Shown here: piece by piece, positions 16,174 to 24,979 of the stretch
Position numbering within the stretch: the first letter of the stretch is position 1
Layout of the letters: every line of letters begins with the position of its first letter
Source: Serratia silvae
GTDB taxonomy: Bacteria > Pseudomonadota > Gammaproteobacteria > Enterobacterales > Enterobacteriaceae
Assembly (NCBI RefSeq): GCF_023282985.1
Contig: NZ_JAGQDC010000023.1
Coordinates: 1-46,309, forward strand
Length of the DNA stretch: 46,309 nt
Direction: 5' to 3'
Program-made: the position numbers and the translations under genes
Notes under the pieces: model-generated
The model's input: only the letters and a program-made list of their open reading frames with translations
Told to the model about the DNA's origin: nothing
Databases searched by the model: none

Positions 16174-16992
16174 TTATCCTTCTTCTAAAAGTGGCACGGA
16201 GCCAAGTTCGTCGATTAACAACAGCTCGGCATTGACTAGTCCCGGAGCGCCCAAAGACTCCAAGCGTGTTGTAATATATTCTGGAACATCACTTAACTGG
16301 TTATACCCTCTGGCGATAAACAAATTAGCCAACCCGCTGATGACTCTATCATCGGTAATGTCCCGTTGCTGAAGATAATAGAATAATGCTTGGGCAAATG
16401 GATGATAGTTATCATCAGTATATCGCTTGGCATTTGTTTTCATTCTTGCTGCTAACTTATTAATGTAACGCTCTTCAAAAGCCAAGTTGAAACGCACTAA
16501 CTGATCTGGTTGTAAAACAAGCATTTTCTGCCGGGAACGTGCGTCGGCAGGGAATGCTGCACGCCGAGTAGTGAAATCACTCGCAATTTCAGTGCCTTTG
16601 CTTACTGTGACAATCGTCTTGATAGGACCGAGAAAGTGGTGTAATTGCCAATCAGATAAAACATCGCAGAGCAATTCGATATTACGTGGGTCATAGAAGC
16701 GAAAAAAAACCGGTTTTTCTTGGTCAGGGATCAGTACCTGAAGATACTTGCGTAAATGCTGGCGCAGCGTTTTCAAATCCGCCTCCGACATCAGATAGTA
16801 TCCCCATGGGGTGTCTCGAGTGGTGAGCCAACGTTTAACTTCCTTGGTGACCAGAACCAGATAAGGTGCTAGTTCGACCAGCTCTGGCTGTACGGGCTCG
16901 GCATACAGGCAGGAGGCAGGGGGATCTAGCGCCTCTAACATAGGCAGGAGTCCTTTTTCCATGGCTCCATCGATAACGGCATAAGAAATCAT
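16174..16992 (-). CDS. DUF4123 T6SS effector chaperone
   Basis: A 272-aa protein of the DUF4123 (Tap/TEC adaptor) type, which holds an effector and loads it onto its cognate VgrG in the cytosol before firing. Supporting features are an N-terminal YAVIDGAMEKGL, the LAPYLVLVT segment, WGYYLMSEADLKTLRQHLRKYLQV and the conserved VFFRFYDPRNIELLCDVLS. It lies between vgrG and the cargo gene, which is the diagnostic layout for this family. The stop codon lies two bases from the cargo start, so the two are probably translationally coupled. Confidence 0.88.
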   Translation of the reverse strand: MISYAVIDGAMEKGLLPMLEALDPPASCLYAEPVQPELVELAPYLVLVTKEVKRWLTTRDTPWGYYLMSEADLKTLRQHLRKYLQVLIPDQEKPVFFRFYDPRNIELLCDVLSDWQLHHFLGPIKTIVTVSKGTEIASDFTTRRAAFPADARSRQKMLVLQPDQLVRFNLAFEERYINKLAARMKTNAKRYTDDNYHPFAQALFYYLQQRDITDDRVISGLANLFIARGYNQLSDVPEYITTRLESLGAPGLVNAELLLIDELGSVPLLEEG

Positions 16993-17010
16993 GTCCAGTA
17001 TGTCTCCTTT

Positions 17011-18978
17011 TTACTTGTCGGCATTTGGGCAATGTGCGACGAACAACGCTCCTTCTGCCGCCGCAGCGGCAAGTACCCTTGGGCTACTGGGCAAAGCCAC
17101 TTCACTGGCAGCCCCTCCGCTATTCAGATTGATCATAGGGGCCTTAATATCAACACCGCCCGAGTGAATGGCAATAAAGCTGCCGCCGACTCGGAAAGTG
17201 ATTTTACTGTCGCTATGGAACACCAGCTCATTACTAACATGCATCCCCACAGAACCGTCGATTTTTTGCGACAAATCGCCTTTGATATGGAGGTGGTTGT
17301 CCCCTTCTATAAGCTCAATAAAATTACCCGTGGTTTTTTGATCCTGCTGTCCTTCTACAGTCAAGGTTCGGTTGTTGGCGATGACAATCTCTTCATCATG
17401 GCCTATGCTGCTACTTCGGTTGTATGCCACCCGTTCATCTTTGGAGTTGAGTACCCGTATGGCCATGTTTTTCTGTGCATGAATAAAGACTTCTTCGTTA
17501 TCTTTTTCATCCTCAAAACGCAGTTCATTAAACCCATCCCCTTTGTGGGTTTGTGAACGGATCGACATTTGGGTTTTGGTCCCGGGTAAATTACCGGGGG
17601 GCAAGTTGCTGGCGTGATAGGTCCTGCCAATAATCACAGGCTGGTCTGGATCACCATTCAAAAACTCCACTATCACTTCATGGCCAATACGTGGGATAGC
17701 TGACATTCCCCATCTTGGGCCTGCCCATGGATGGGATACCCGGATCCAACAGGAGCTGGTGTCATCTGTTCTCCCTGAGCGATCCCAGAGAAAACGAACC
17801 TTAACCCGTCCGTAGTTATCACAAAAAATTTCTTCGGTATCCGGACCTGTAACAATTGCAATCTGTGCACCATCGATACGCGGTTTCGGCAGCACATGGG
17901 GGCGCCAGGTTTGAATATCTGGAATAAAGGCGAATTGACAAACTAATGTTGTTCCTTGCCCACCGGTTGCCTTTTCCAGTGCTTGAGGTTGCCTGCCAAT
18001 GTGAGTTGCCCCGCTGATTTGCCAGCGTCGATTGTTGCTCTCCAGCGGGTGGTTTTCCAATATAAAACGTTTGCCGGGTAGCAATGCTGGGCTATTGCTG
18101 GTCCCTTCCCCTTGATGGGCATCGTTGCGTAATGCTTGAACTCGCCAACGGGCAAAAGCTTTGCCTGCAGAGTCTTTATAGCGGCCAGGATAATCATAAT
18201 GCATATATCTATTTGGCTGATGTTCTGTATCGCGGCCATAATCACGATATTCTGCGCCCCATAGGGGATCCTTAAAGGTATAATCTTTTAGCAAGACTTC
18301 AGAAGTGCGTACGCTTTCTCGGCGACGAAAACTGGTAATGCATAACTCGTCAGCTTGTTCTGTGCTGCTGGGGTAGTAGGGTAATGTAGGGCCATCCTCA
18401 GATGAGGCACTATCATCGAAAAATACCACTGTGTGCGTGTTGTTTCCATGCTCAAAGAGGTAGTAAATCCCTTCCTCTGCGGCGAGCCTGTTTATAAACT
18501 CAAGATCGCTTTCATCATATTGAACACAAAACTCACGGACACCATGGAGATGACGAAAAGCGTGATCGTAATCGCTGATTTTATTTTCTTTCAGCAGGGT
18601 CTCCAGTATGGTCAGAAAGTCCTGTTGCTGAAAAATTCGCGAGCGTCGCCCTAACCCTGCTCGCCAAAGCATGGGGCGGACACTAAGCCGGTAACAGGTC
18701 TGATGACGTCCAGTATCCCCTTGTTCGACGGAACTGATTATGCCATTGACGATGCGTAGCACCTCGGTATTGCGCCAAATGGTTAGAGTTGCGTTATTAT
18801 CCAGAATTGAATGAAATTCCACACTGGGATTACCACTTGCGACTTCGAGTTCCAGCTCAAAAAGGGCAGAAAGTTGCTCATGCAAAGTATAACTCGATAC
18901 TACGAAAGTATCAGGTGGTAGGCTACCTACACTGAGCGTAAACCTCAAACCCGTTGCATCCTTGCCAGTATCCAACAT
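17011..18978 (-). CDS. vgrG: T6SS spike protein VgrG
   Basis: Trimeric spike of the type VI secretion system, resembling phage gp27-gp5. The 655-aa protein has the gp27-like head (about residues 10-370, with FELELEVASG, RHLHGVREFCVQYDESDLEFINRLAAEEGIYYLF), the gp5 OB-fold (about 385-470, GRVKVRFLWDR and SCWIRVSHPWAGPRWGMSAIPRIGHEVIVEFLNGDPDQPVIIGR) and the C-terminal beta-helix of short repeats. There is no long C-terminal extension with an enzyme, so it is a structural VgrG. AAGGAA lies upstream of the ATG. It leads the island; a 400-base AT-rich region upstream should hold the promoter. Confidence 0.96.
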   Translation of the reverse strand: MLDTGKDATGLRFTLSVGSLPPDTFVVSSYTLHEQLSALFELELEVASGNPSVEFHSILDNNATLTIWRNTEVLRIVNGIISSVEQGDTGRHQTCYRLSVRPMLWRAGLGRRSRIFQQQDFLTILETLLKENKISDYDHAFRHLHGVREFCVQYDESDLEFINRLAAEEGIYYLFEHGNNTHTVVFFDDSASSEDGPTLPYYPSSTEQADELCITSFRRRESVRTSEVLLKDYTFKDPLWGAEYRDYGRDTEHQPNRYMHYDYPGRYKDSAGKAFARWRVQALRNDAHQGEGTSNSPALLPGKRFILENHPLESNNRRWQISGATHIGRQPQALEKATGGQGTTLVCQFAFIPDIQTWRPHVLPKPRIDGAQIAIVTGPDTEEIFCDNYGRVKVRFLWDRSGRTDDTSSCWIRVSHPWAGPRWGMSAIPRIGHEVIVEFLNGDPDQPVIIGRTYHASNLPPGNLPGTKTQMSIRSQTHKGDGFNELRFEDEKDNEEVFIHAQKNMAIRVLNSKDERVAYNRSSSIGHDEEIVIANNRTLTVEGQQDQKTTGNFIELIEGDNHLHIKGDLSQKIDGSVGMHVSNELVFHSDSKITFRVGGSFIAIHSGGVDIKAPMINLNSGGAASEVALPSSPRVLAAAAAEGALFVAHCPNADK

Positions 18979-19377
18979 ATGATTTTCCTTAATCTAAAGC
19001 GTTACTGCATCAGAAGCCTGCGATCTGCCATGTTTTGTGAGATTTTATAAATATTCAAATTAAAACAGTAGGATAATGCGAGGTGAGCGCTACGTCAATC
19101 TTGGGGAAGCATATTGATTCAACAATACTAGATGTCAGTAATGTGATTTTTAGTAAACTATATTTTTCTATCGTTGAAGAAGAATAAACCAGGCTTTTGT
19201 TCTGAGTGGATAACGTGTTGAAATCTCATCTTATTGTTTAATATTGATTTTGCTTATGAATATATATAGGGTTATCTGTACCCGTCATACTTTAATCATC
19301 AAATGTTAGTGGCAAGCGGTAAGAGTCAACTGCTGAGCGACAGCGCCGTTTACACGTTGAAATAACAAGGAAGTTAA
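18979..19377. other. AT-rich divergent intergenic region upstream of vgrG
   Basis: About 400 bases with no supported gene, clearly richer in A and T than the core genes. It must contain the vgrG promoter (minus) and the promoter of the 90-aa membrane protein gene (plus). Near 19278 there is TACCCGTCATACTTTA, which resembles one end of the dispersed palindromes in this genome but has no matching partner end. AT-rich DNA at the head of an acquired cluster is a common target of H-NS silencing; that is inference. Confidence 0.5.
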
Positions 19378-19650
19378 ATGGAAAATACCACACAGATCAG
19401 CAATGAACTGCAACAGAAAATTAGCCAACTGACCAAGTTGATGACTTGGCTGTTGATCGGGGGCGTTGCCACGCTTGGAATGGCTCTGCTTAAGTTCTTT
19501 ACCGGTGAGTTTGACCCCATATATCATTCGATTGAGGCCGCGCTTGGGCTGTACTGTCTGGCTACGTGGGTCAAGAGCTATTACGGTCGACAAAAGCTGT
19601 TGCAGCAATTGCGTGCGGCAGAGACTGCGTCAGATTCCGCCATATCCTGA
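19378..19650 (+). CDS. Small two-helix membrane protein of unknown function
   Basis: A 90-aa protein with a hydrophilic, amphipathic N-terminus (NELQQKISQLTKLM), two predicted membrane helices (about residues 22-42 and 50-66, LLIGGVATLGMALLKFF and IEAALGLYCLATWV) and a charged C-terminal tail. The AAGGAAG before the ATG is a good ribosome binding site. I do not recognise the family and do not recall it next to amiD in E. coli. It ends 32 bases before amiD, so the two may be co-transcribed. A phage-holin-like size and topology is noted, without other support. Confidence 0.65.
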   Translation: MENTTQISNELQQKISQLTKLMTWLLIGGVATLGMALLKFFTGEFDPIYHSIEAALGLYCLATWVKSYYGRQKLLQQLRAAETASDSAIS

Positions 19651-19682
19651 TGGCGGCATTTCGCAGCAGGAAGGAGCATATT

Positions 19683-20519
19683 TTGGTTAAGTGGTTGTGG
19701 ATCGCTGCGATTGGAGTTTTGACGGGGTGCCAACAGCAATCCACCAGCACGCTGGTGGATCACGGCAGCTATCAGTTGGAAACCCTGCATCAGGCTCCTG
19801 GGGCCGATCAGCGTATTCGGTTCCTGGTGATGCATTACACTGCAGAAGACTTTCACTCATCGCTGAAAACGCTGACGGATGAGCACGTCAGCGCCCATTA
19901 CTTGCTGCCCGCCCATCCGCCACAGCGGAGCGGCAAACCGGTGGCTTATCAACTGGTACCCGAAACGCTACGTGCCTGGCATGCCGGGGCCAGCAATTGG
20001 CGTGGGCGTAGCAATTTGAACGATACCTCGATCGGCATTGAGATCGTCAACCAGGGCTTCACCCATAACTTGCTGGAGACAGACTGGCAGCCCTATACAC
20101 CCGAGCAAATTGCGTTACTGATCCAGCTTAGTCGCGATATTGTGCAGCGTTACGCGATGCAACCGACGGACGTAGTAGGGCACAGTGACATCGCCCCCCA
20201 GCGCAAGCAGGATCCTGGCCCACTCTTCCCGTGGCAACAACTGGCGCAGGCAGGTATTGGTGCCTGGCCGGATGAGCGGGAAGTGGAATGTTATCTGGCC
20301 GGTCGTGACAAGCAAGCACCGGTGGCGATGGCATCACTATTGGAAAAGCTGGCGCGTTACGGCTATGGCGTCGATCCTACATGGGATACCAAGCAGCAGC
20401 GGAACCTGGTAGCGGCGTTTCAGATGCATTTCCGGCCCAGCGATTATCGCGGTGAGCCAGATGCGGAAAGCGAGGCGATTATAGAGGCGTTGCTGAGTAA
20501 ATACGGAGCTATGCGCTAA
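19683..20519 (+). CDS. amiD: N-acetylmuramoyl-L-alanine amidase AmiD (lipoprotein)
   Basis: Zinc amidase that cleaves the amide bond between MurNAc (or anhydroMurNAc) and L-alanine; E. coli AmiD is an outer-membrane lipoprotein. The 278-aa protein has a lipoprotein signal with lipobox LTGC, the Amidase_2 zinc ligands in VMHYTAEDF (His), WHAG (His) and VGHSDIAP (His), followed by DPGPLFPW, and a C-terminal peptidoglycan-binding-like domain (from about residue 205). The start is taken as TTG at 19683, with AAGGAG at 19671 and homology to the E. coli start; the open frame from 19566 would place the signal peptide internally. Confidence 0.93.
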   Translation: MVKWLWIAAIGVLTGCQQQSTSTLVDHGSYQLETLHQAPGADQRIRFLVMHYTAEDFHSSLKTLTDEHVSAHYLLPAHPPQRSGKPVAYQLVPETLRAWHAGASNWRGRSNLNDTSIGIEIVNQGFTHNLLETDWQPYTPEQIALLIQLSRDIVQRYAMQPTDVVGHSDIAPQRKQDPGPLFPWQQLAQAGIGAWPDEREVECYLAGRDKQAPVAMASLLEKLARYGYGVDPTWDTKQQRNLVAAFQMHFRPSDYRGEPDAESEAIIEALLSKYGAMR

Positions 20520-20530
20520 CGCCAAAAGAA

Positions 20531-20638
20531 ATGCCCTCACGCTCTCCCACAGTGGGCCGATCGAGTTTGCTGAGATTATCTCTTTACTGCCAAATGTGCA
20601 GGGACTATCAGCTCCCTCTCCCTGTGGGTGAGGGTGAG
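20531..20638. repeat. Imperfect palindromic intergenic element
   Basis: The ends CCCTCACGCTCTCCCACAG and CTGTGGGTGAGGGTGAG are near complements, spaced by about 70 bases. Such CCCTCACCC...CTCTCCC palindromes are scattered in many gammaproteobacterial genomes. It fills the gap between the convergent genes amiD and ybjS and runs up to the ybjS stop codon. It may also act as a terminator. Confidence 0.55.
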
Positions 20639-21649
20639 TTATAGCCCGTGCAGATTACCGTGCTCTTTTAACCAGCGAGCGGTACGACTAATGCCTTCTT
20701 CCAGCGAAACAACTGGTTGATAGCCTAGCTCCCGCTGTGCGCGGGTGGTGTTCAGCGTCAGATCGAAATTGAGCTTGGCCACGCCGTAATGGGTCAAAAC
20801 GGGTTCTTTGTCGCTTTTACTGCCCAGCTTTTCCATGCCACGCGCCATCATATCCAGCATCGGGTAGGGTACCGAACGGATGCGGCACTTCATGCCCAAC
20901 TCATCGATCAGCTGTTGCAACACGGTGCGCAGCGGGCAGGCTTGCTGGTTGGATATGTTGTAGGCCCGTCCTGAAGGGGTGTCTTCCTTCATAGTGGCCA
21001 GCCACATGGCGTGTACCGCATTATCCAGATAGGTCATATCAACCAGCGCATTCCCGCCTCGCGGTAACAGCAGGCTGCCGTAATGTTTGATCATATGCAG
21101 CAGGCGCGGCAGCATGATCTTGTCGTGTGGGCCAAATAGCCCCTGTGGGCGCAGGATGGTGAAGTGGGTTTGCGGGTTGGACAGCGCCAACTGTTGCACC
21201 ACCTGTTCCCCGGCGGCCTTGCTGCGGGCAAACTCGTTGGCATAACGAACCGGGCGGAAGTCTTCATCCACATTGCGGTGATGGTGATAATCAAAGTAAA
21301 TCGCCGGCGACGAAATATGAATGAACCGTTCTACGCCGTAGGCCGCAGCCCATTCCCCCAAACGGCGGGTAGCGCGGACGTTGGCCAGTTCGAAGGCTTC
21401 TTCCGTGCCCCATGGGGAAGTGAAACCGGAGCAGTGCCACAGCACGTCCACATCCGCCAGCATGGCTTTGGCCTGCGAGGAGATCAGGTTGGTGAGGTCG
21501 CAATGGATGAATTCGGCACCCAGCTTTTCCAGCAGGCAGCCCATGGCCTGATTGCGCCCGGTGGCACGCACTTTTATGCCTTGGCGGCGGAGATATTCAA
21601 CGGCGTTACGGCCTAACCCACTGGTTGCACCGGTGACCAATACCTTCAT
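20639..21649 (-). CDS. ybjS: NAD(P)-dependent epimerase/dehydratase family protein YbjS
   Basis: A 336-aa member of the extended short-chain dehydrogenase/reductase superfamily. The Rossmann glycine motif is TGATSGLG at residues 7-14. The active-site tyrosine/lysine pair expected as YxxxK is seen as FARSK, near residue 143, so the usual tyrosine may be replaced by phenylalanine or lie elsewhere (for instance in AIYFDYHHH). Length is like E. coli YbjS (337 aa). The substrate is unknown. GAGTGAG precedes the ATG. It lies downstream of ybjT on the same strand, as in E. coli. Confidence 0.88.
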   Translation of the reverse strand: MKVLVTGATSGLGRNAVEYLRRQGIKVRATGRNQAMGCLLEKLGAEFIHCDLTNLISSQAKAMLADVDVLWHCSGFTSPWGTEEAFELANVRATRRLGEWAAAYGVERFIHISSPAIYFDYHHHRNVDEDFRPVRYANEFARSKAAGEQVVQQLALSNPQTHFTILRPQGLFGPHDKIMLPRLLHMIKHYGSLLLPRGGNALVDMTYLDNAVHAMWLATMKEDTPSGRAYNISNQQACPLRTVLQQLIDELGMKCRIRSVPYPMLDMMARGMEKLGSKSDKEPVLTHYGVAKLNFDLTLNTTRAQRELGYQPVVSLEEGISRTARWLKEHGNLHGL

Positions 21650-21800
21650 AACTCACTCTGTTCTCACCAAAAATCAGGATGCTGAGGGCGTTTTAGCGCG
21701 TCCCAGCAAATAAGATGCCATTCTTTCGTGATTTTGTGCGCTATGCAATGAGAAAGGACCTAACCGCAGCAGCAAACTGTGCGGTTGATCGACAATTAGA

Positions 21801-23243
21801 CTAATGAGGACGTTGGTTATCGTACTCTTCAGCCAATTGGGCAATCCGTTTGGCCATGCCACGGAAAATAAACAGGTGGGCAGGCATCATGACAAACCAG
21901 TATAACAGCCCGCTGAAACCGGCAGGATGCCACCAGGCGCGGACATCGACCTGGCGGCGATCGCCCAGGTCTTTGATGCTGAAGGTCAGGCGGCCTAGTC
22001 CCGGCGCTTTCATCCCGAACATCAATGCCAACTGGCGCAACGGTTTCTTGGTGATCACCTTCCAGCCATCGACCAGATCGCCGATTTCCAGGGTGTCACG
22101 CTGCGGTCGGCCATAAACGACGCCGTTGCCGATCATATCGTCCATGCGGGCGCGGATTTGCCACAGGATATTGGCGTAGAAGTAGCCTTCTTTGCCACCC
22201 AACTGTTGAACGACATGCCATAGCGCCTCACTAGAGGCCTGTGTTTCCAGCTCACAGCCCGCATGTTTGGGGTAGAAGCCATAACCGGGGCGCCAGCGGG
22301 CCCGGGCTTCAGGATCATAACCCCAGTCGGCAGAGTCGACCACCTCATCTTCGCGGCGTAGCGTTTCCTTCACTGCCTCATCAAAGGTTTGGAGTGGCTG
22401 TGGGATCAAGGCTTGCAGCGGTTTACCATCGGCAGGCAGGTCATGGTTCAGCCCCTGGATGAGCGCGCTGGCAATCGAGGTCGGCACAGAAGTGATCATG
22501 CTGATAAACCATACCGAGATAAAGCGTGTCGGCAGCGGTACCGGGATCAACCAGCGCTTTTTGCCGCTAATCTTGATAAAGCGCTCAAACAGGGTTTGGT
22601 AGCTGATGTACTCCGGCCCGGCCACGTCAAAAGTACGGTTTTCCTGCGCCGGGTGTTGCAGCAGTTCGGTCAGGTAAGTGAGCAGGTTATCCAGTGCGAC
22701 CGGGGAGGATTTTGACCGCACCCAACGCGGCGGCGTCAGGATCGGCAGGTTATAGACCATATCGCGCATGATCTCGAACGCGGCTGACCCTGGGCCAACT
22801 ACAATACTGGCGCGCAATTCGGTAACAGGAATGCCGCTTTGGCGCAGGATTTCGCCGGTCAGTTTACGGGCAATGAGGTGAGGAGAGCTATTGCCCTCTG
22901 GTTGCAGTGCGCCAAGGAAAATAACCTGTTTAACGGTGGAACCCCGCAGGGCATCGCGCAGGTTTTCCGCCGCCTGGCGCTCCTTTTCGATAAAATCATC
23001 GCCATCGCCCATGCCGTGGATCAGGTAGTAAACGGCATCGATCTGCCATAGCGCCGCCGTTAGCGTTTCTGGACGATAGACATCCACATAGCGGCAGCTT
23101 ACGTGCGGCCAGTTTTGCTCTTCCAACCATTCTATGCGGCGTGCTGCGGCGGTGATCTCGTGGCCTTGCTCGGTCAAACGGGGGATCAGGTGTTGGCCGA
23201 TATAACCGCTGGCTCCAAGAACCAGAATACGTTGGGAGGTCAT
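21801..23243 (-). CDS. ybjT: NAD(P)-binding SDR-like protein with DUF2867 domain (YbjT)
   Basis: A 480-aa protein with an N-terminal Rossmann domain ([18 protein letters not shown]; residues 6-23, glycines GASGYIG) and a C-terminal DUF2867 region (about residues 320-470, [45 protein letters not shown]). E. coli YbjT is 476 aa. The reaction is not established. The C-terminal hydrophobic stretch suggests membrane association. It is upstream of ybjS with a 150-base gap in which I see no gene. Confidence 0.9.
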   Translation of the reverse strand: MTSQRILVLGASGYIGQHLIPRLTEQGHEITAAARRIEWLEEQNWPHVSCRYVDVYRPETLTAALWQIDAVYYLIHGMGDGDDFIEKERQAAENLRDALRGSTVKQVIFLGALQPEGNSSPHLIARKLTGEILRQSGIPVTELRASIVVGPGSAAFEIMRDMVYNLPILTPPRWVRSKSSPVALDNLLTYLTELLQHPAQENRTFDVAGPEYISYQTLFERFIKISGKKRWLIPVPLPTRFISVWFISMITSVPTSIASALIQGLNHDLPADGKPLQALIPQPLQTFDEAVKETLRREDEVVDSADWGYDPEARARWRPGYGFYPKHAGCELETQASSEALWHVVQQLGGKEGYFYANILWQIRARMDDMIGNGVVYGRPQRDTLEIGDLVDGWKVITKKPLRQLALMFGMKAPGLGRLTFSIKDLGDRRQVDVRAWWHPAGFSGLLYWFVMMPAHLFIFRGMAKRIAQLAEEYDNQRPH

Positions 23244-23283
23244 TGCGCTGCCTTAATTGATTGATGTTAATGTGAGCGTAGTT

Positions 23284-23410
23284 TTACCCGTCGTCTTTCA
23301 AGCTGCAGCGTTGTTACCTGCACTTACTCACCCCAGTCACTTACCCAAAAGTAAGCTCCTGGGGATGAGTAAGCTTGTCGCCTAGCTGCAGCTTGAAATC
23401 CATAGGGTAT
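23284..23410. repeat. MITE-like palindromic repeat, copy 2 (long form)
   Basis: An element of about 127 bp beginning TTACCCGTCGTCTTTCAAGC and ending GCTTGAAATCCATAGGGTAT, so the two ends are imperfect inverted repeats. A second, inner palindrome (TTACTCACCCCAG / CTGGGGATGAGTAA) occupies the middle. It lies between the divergent genes ybjT and the DUF1294 gene. The ends match copies at 4053 and 46070. Confidence 0.85.
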
Positions 23411-23505
23411 AGAATGACAAATTAGCGAGCTAAATGCACTTTTTGTATGGGTATCAAAAGTTGCATCTGCACGTAGGGCGGTTCACACTACGCGGCGATC
23501 AAGCA

Positions 23506-23868
23506 ATGAGCCTATGCCCGATGAAAATCAATTCTCTGTGTTATTTGCTGCTGCTAATTGCCTTGGCTGGCAGCCTGTGTTTTCCCGCTCCGCTGTGGAC
23601 GTGGTTGCTGCTGGTAAACTTGCTGACCCTGCTGATCTACGGTGCCGATAAGCTGGCCGCCTGCAAAAGTTGGCAACGGGTGCCGGAAATAACCCTCCTG
23701 CTGTTCGGCGTGCTGGGCGGTTGGATAGGGGCCATTATCGGGCAACGACTGTTCCGCCATAAAACGCAGAAACAACCGTTCAAAACCTATTTTATCCTCA
23801 GCGTAGTGCTGAACCTGCTGCTGATACTGGCTGTGGGTTACTGGCTCTATGGCCGGATGGTGGTTTGA
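23506..23868 (+). CDS. DUF1294 small membrane protein
   Basis: A 120-aa integral membrane protein of the DUF1294 family. It has three or four hydrophobic helices and the characteristic segment YGADKLAA...RVPEITLLLFGVLGGWIGAIIGQRLFRHKTQKQPFKTYF (read in parts). The function of this family is not known; some members are fused to cold-shock domains. The start is uncertain: ATGs at 23506 and 23521 are both possible, and a longer frame opens at 23434. It is not present at this place in E. coli. Confidence 0.8.
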   Translation: MSLCPMKINSLCYLLLLIALAGSLCFPAPLWTWLLLVNLLTLLIYGADKLAACKSWQRVPEITLLLFGVLGGWIGAIIGQRLFRHKTQKQPFKTYFILSVVLNLLLILAVGYWLYGRMVV

Positions 23869-23890
23869 GTTCCTGCAATGTGCACAATTA

Positions 23891-23916
23891 AACGGGCGCC
23901 GCATGCGCCGCCCGTT
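23891..23916. terminator. Hairpin between DUF1294 gene and MBL-fold gene
   Basis: AACGGGCG pairs with CGCCCGTT around a GC-rich loop in the gap between two convergent genes. It is probably a bidirectional terminator, although T-runs are short. Confidence 0.6.
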
Positions 23917-23929
23917 GTCATCAACTGCG

Positions 23930-24922
23930 TTAAGGTTTCTTCTCGCCGACGACCACTGGAGCATATTCAACCGGCACCCACGCATAGCCTTTACCTTCGA
24001 CTCGTATATGGCCCAGGCCAGGGAAAGGTAAGTGCGCTCCGCCAACCCACAGCTTGTTTTCAGCCGCATCGGCAAACACCTTCTGCCGGGTAGCGATTGC
24101 CTGTTTGGAGTCCGTGTCAAAGTCCACTGCGACTTCAGGTTTGGTAAACTGCAAAGAGTGACTGTGGACGATATCCCCCCACAACAGCAGTTTCTGGCCG
24201 CCGGAGCTGAACAGGTAAGAGGTATGCCCAGGCGTATGGCCCGGTGTCGCTATCACCTCCAGCCCAGGAAGTAACTGCTCCCCAGGGCTGTACAATTTCA
24301 GCTTGCCCTGTTCGGCATAAGGGGCCACGGCGTCCTGGGCCATCTTGAACATCGGCTGCGCGTCCTTCGGGGCTTTGGACGCTATCTCTTTACTCAACCA
24401 ATAATCTCCATCGGCCTTGGAGGCATAGACAGTAGCGTTAGGGAAGGCGGCCTTGCCCTGATCGGTGATGCCGCAGGCGTGATCGGGGTGCAGATGCGTC
24501 AGCAATATCATATCAACCTGCTCTGGCTGATAACCTGCCGCACGCAAGTTGTTTTTGATAGCCCCCAACGTTGGTCCAAAACACTGCGAGGTACCGGCAT
24601 CGACCAAAACCAGATGCGTACCGGTATTCACCAGAAACGCGTTAACCGCCGTCTGTATGCCTGACTTGCTGTCGGTAAACATGCGGGCGAACAGCTTTTG
24701 CATATCCGGCTCGCTGACACCGTGGAACAGTTTGGCGTCCAGTTTGACGTAACCGTCGTACAGCGCTGTCACCTCCAGGTTACCCAACATCATGCGGTAA
24801 TAGCCGGGAACCTGCGTCTGCTGTTGGGCTGGCGCCGGGGCGGCGCTGGCTGGCAAGGTAAACATCATTCCACTGCTAGCGAGGGTGAGAGCTAATAACG
24901 TCTGGCGAAATTTATGACTCAT
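23930..24922 (-). CDS. Exported metallo-beta-lactamase-fold hydrolase
   Basis: A 330-aa protein with a signal peptide (about residues 1-29, ending in PASAA) and a metallo-beta-lactamase fold. Metal ligands are seen in LTHLHPDHACG (HxHxDH), PGHTPGHTSY and LLWGDIVHS, with a further His in GGAHLPFPGLGHI. The layout resembles the methyl parathion hydrolase / lactonase-like branch; the substrate cannot be told. The start at 24922 is preferred because AAGGG is 9 bases upstream, whereas the ATG at 24931 would leave almost no spacing. The gene is not found between ltaE and ybjT in E. coli, so it is an addition in this lineage. Confidence 0.82.
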   Translation of the reverse strand: MSHKFRQTLLALTLASSGMMFTLPASAAPAPAQQQTQVPGYYRMMLGNLEVTALYDGYVKLDAKLFHGVSEPDMQKLFARMFTDSKSGIQTAVNAFLVNTGTHLVLVDAGTSQCFGPTLGAIKNNLRAAGYQPEQVDMILLTHLHPDHACGITDQGKAAFPNATVYASKADGDYWLSKEIASKAPKDAQPMFKMAQDAVAPYAEQGKLKLYSPGEQLLPGLEVIATPGHTPGHTSYLFSSGGQKLLLWGDIVHSHSLQFTKPEVAVDFDTDSKQAIATRQKVFADAAENKLWVGGAHLPFPGLGHIRVEGKGYAWVPVEYAPVVVGEKKP

Positions 24923-24979
24923 AGATGACATCCCTTCAGGTATTGGAACTAGGCTGAGATAGCGGGTTTGGCGAGAACC

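Larger units (their letters stand above)
13313..18978 (-). other. Orphan T6SS vgrG-chaperone-cargo-immunity-PAAR island
   Basis: Five minus-strand genes with short gaps (18, 2, 27 and 57 bases): vgrG, DUF4123 chaperone, 535-aa cargo, secreted 293-aa protein and PAAR. No T6SS sheath, baseplate or membrane-complex genes are present, so the spike must be used by a machine encoded elsewhere. The cargo and immunity genes look clearly more AT-rich than the surrounding core genes (by eye; not computed). No integrase, transposase or direct repeat was seen at the edges. The island sits between core genes ybjP and amiD. Confidence 0.85.

Noticed and set aside
15860-16372. 170-codon plus-strand open frame antisense to the cargo and chaperone genes
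   Set aside because: The minus strand has a consistent operon with ribosome binding sites and a family match; the plus-strand frame shows no family features.
13313-18978. Prophage remnant
   Set aside because: VgrG and PAAR resemble phage spike proteins, but the DUF4123 chaperone and cargo layout is that of T6SS, and no phage head, lysis or integrase genes are present.
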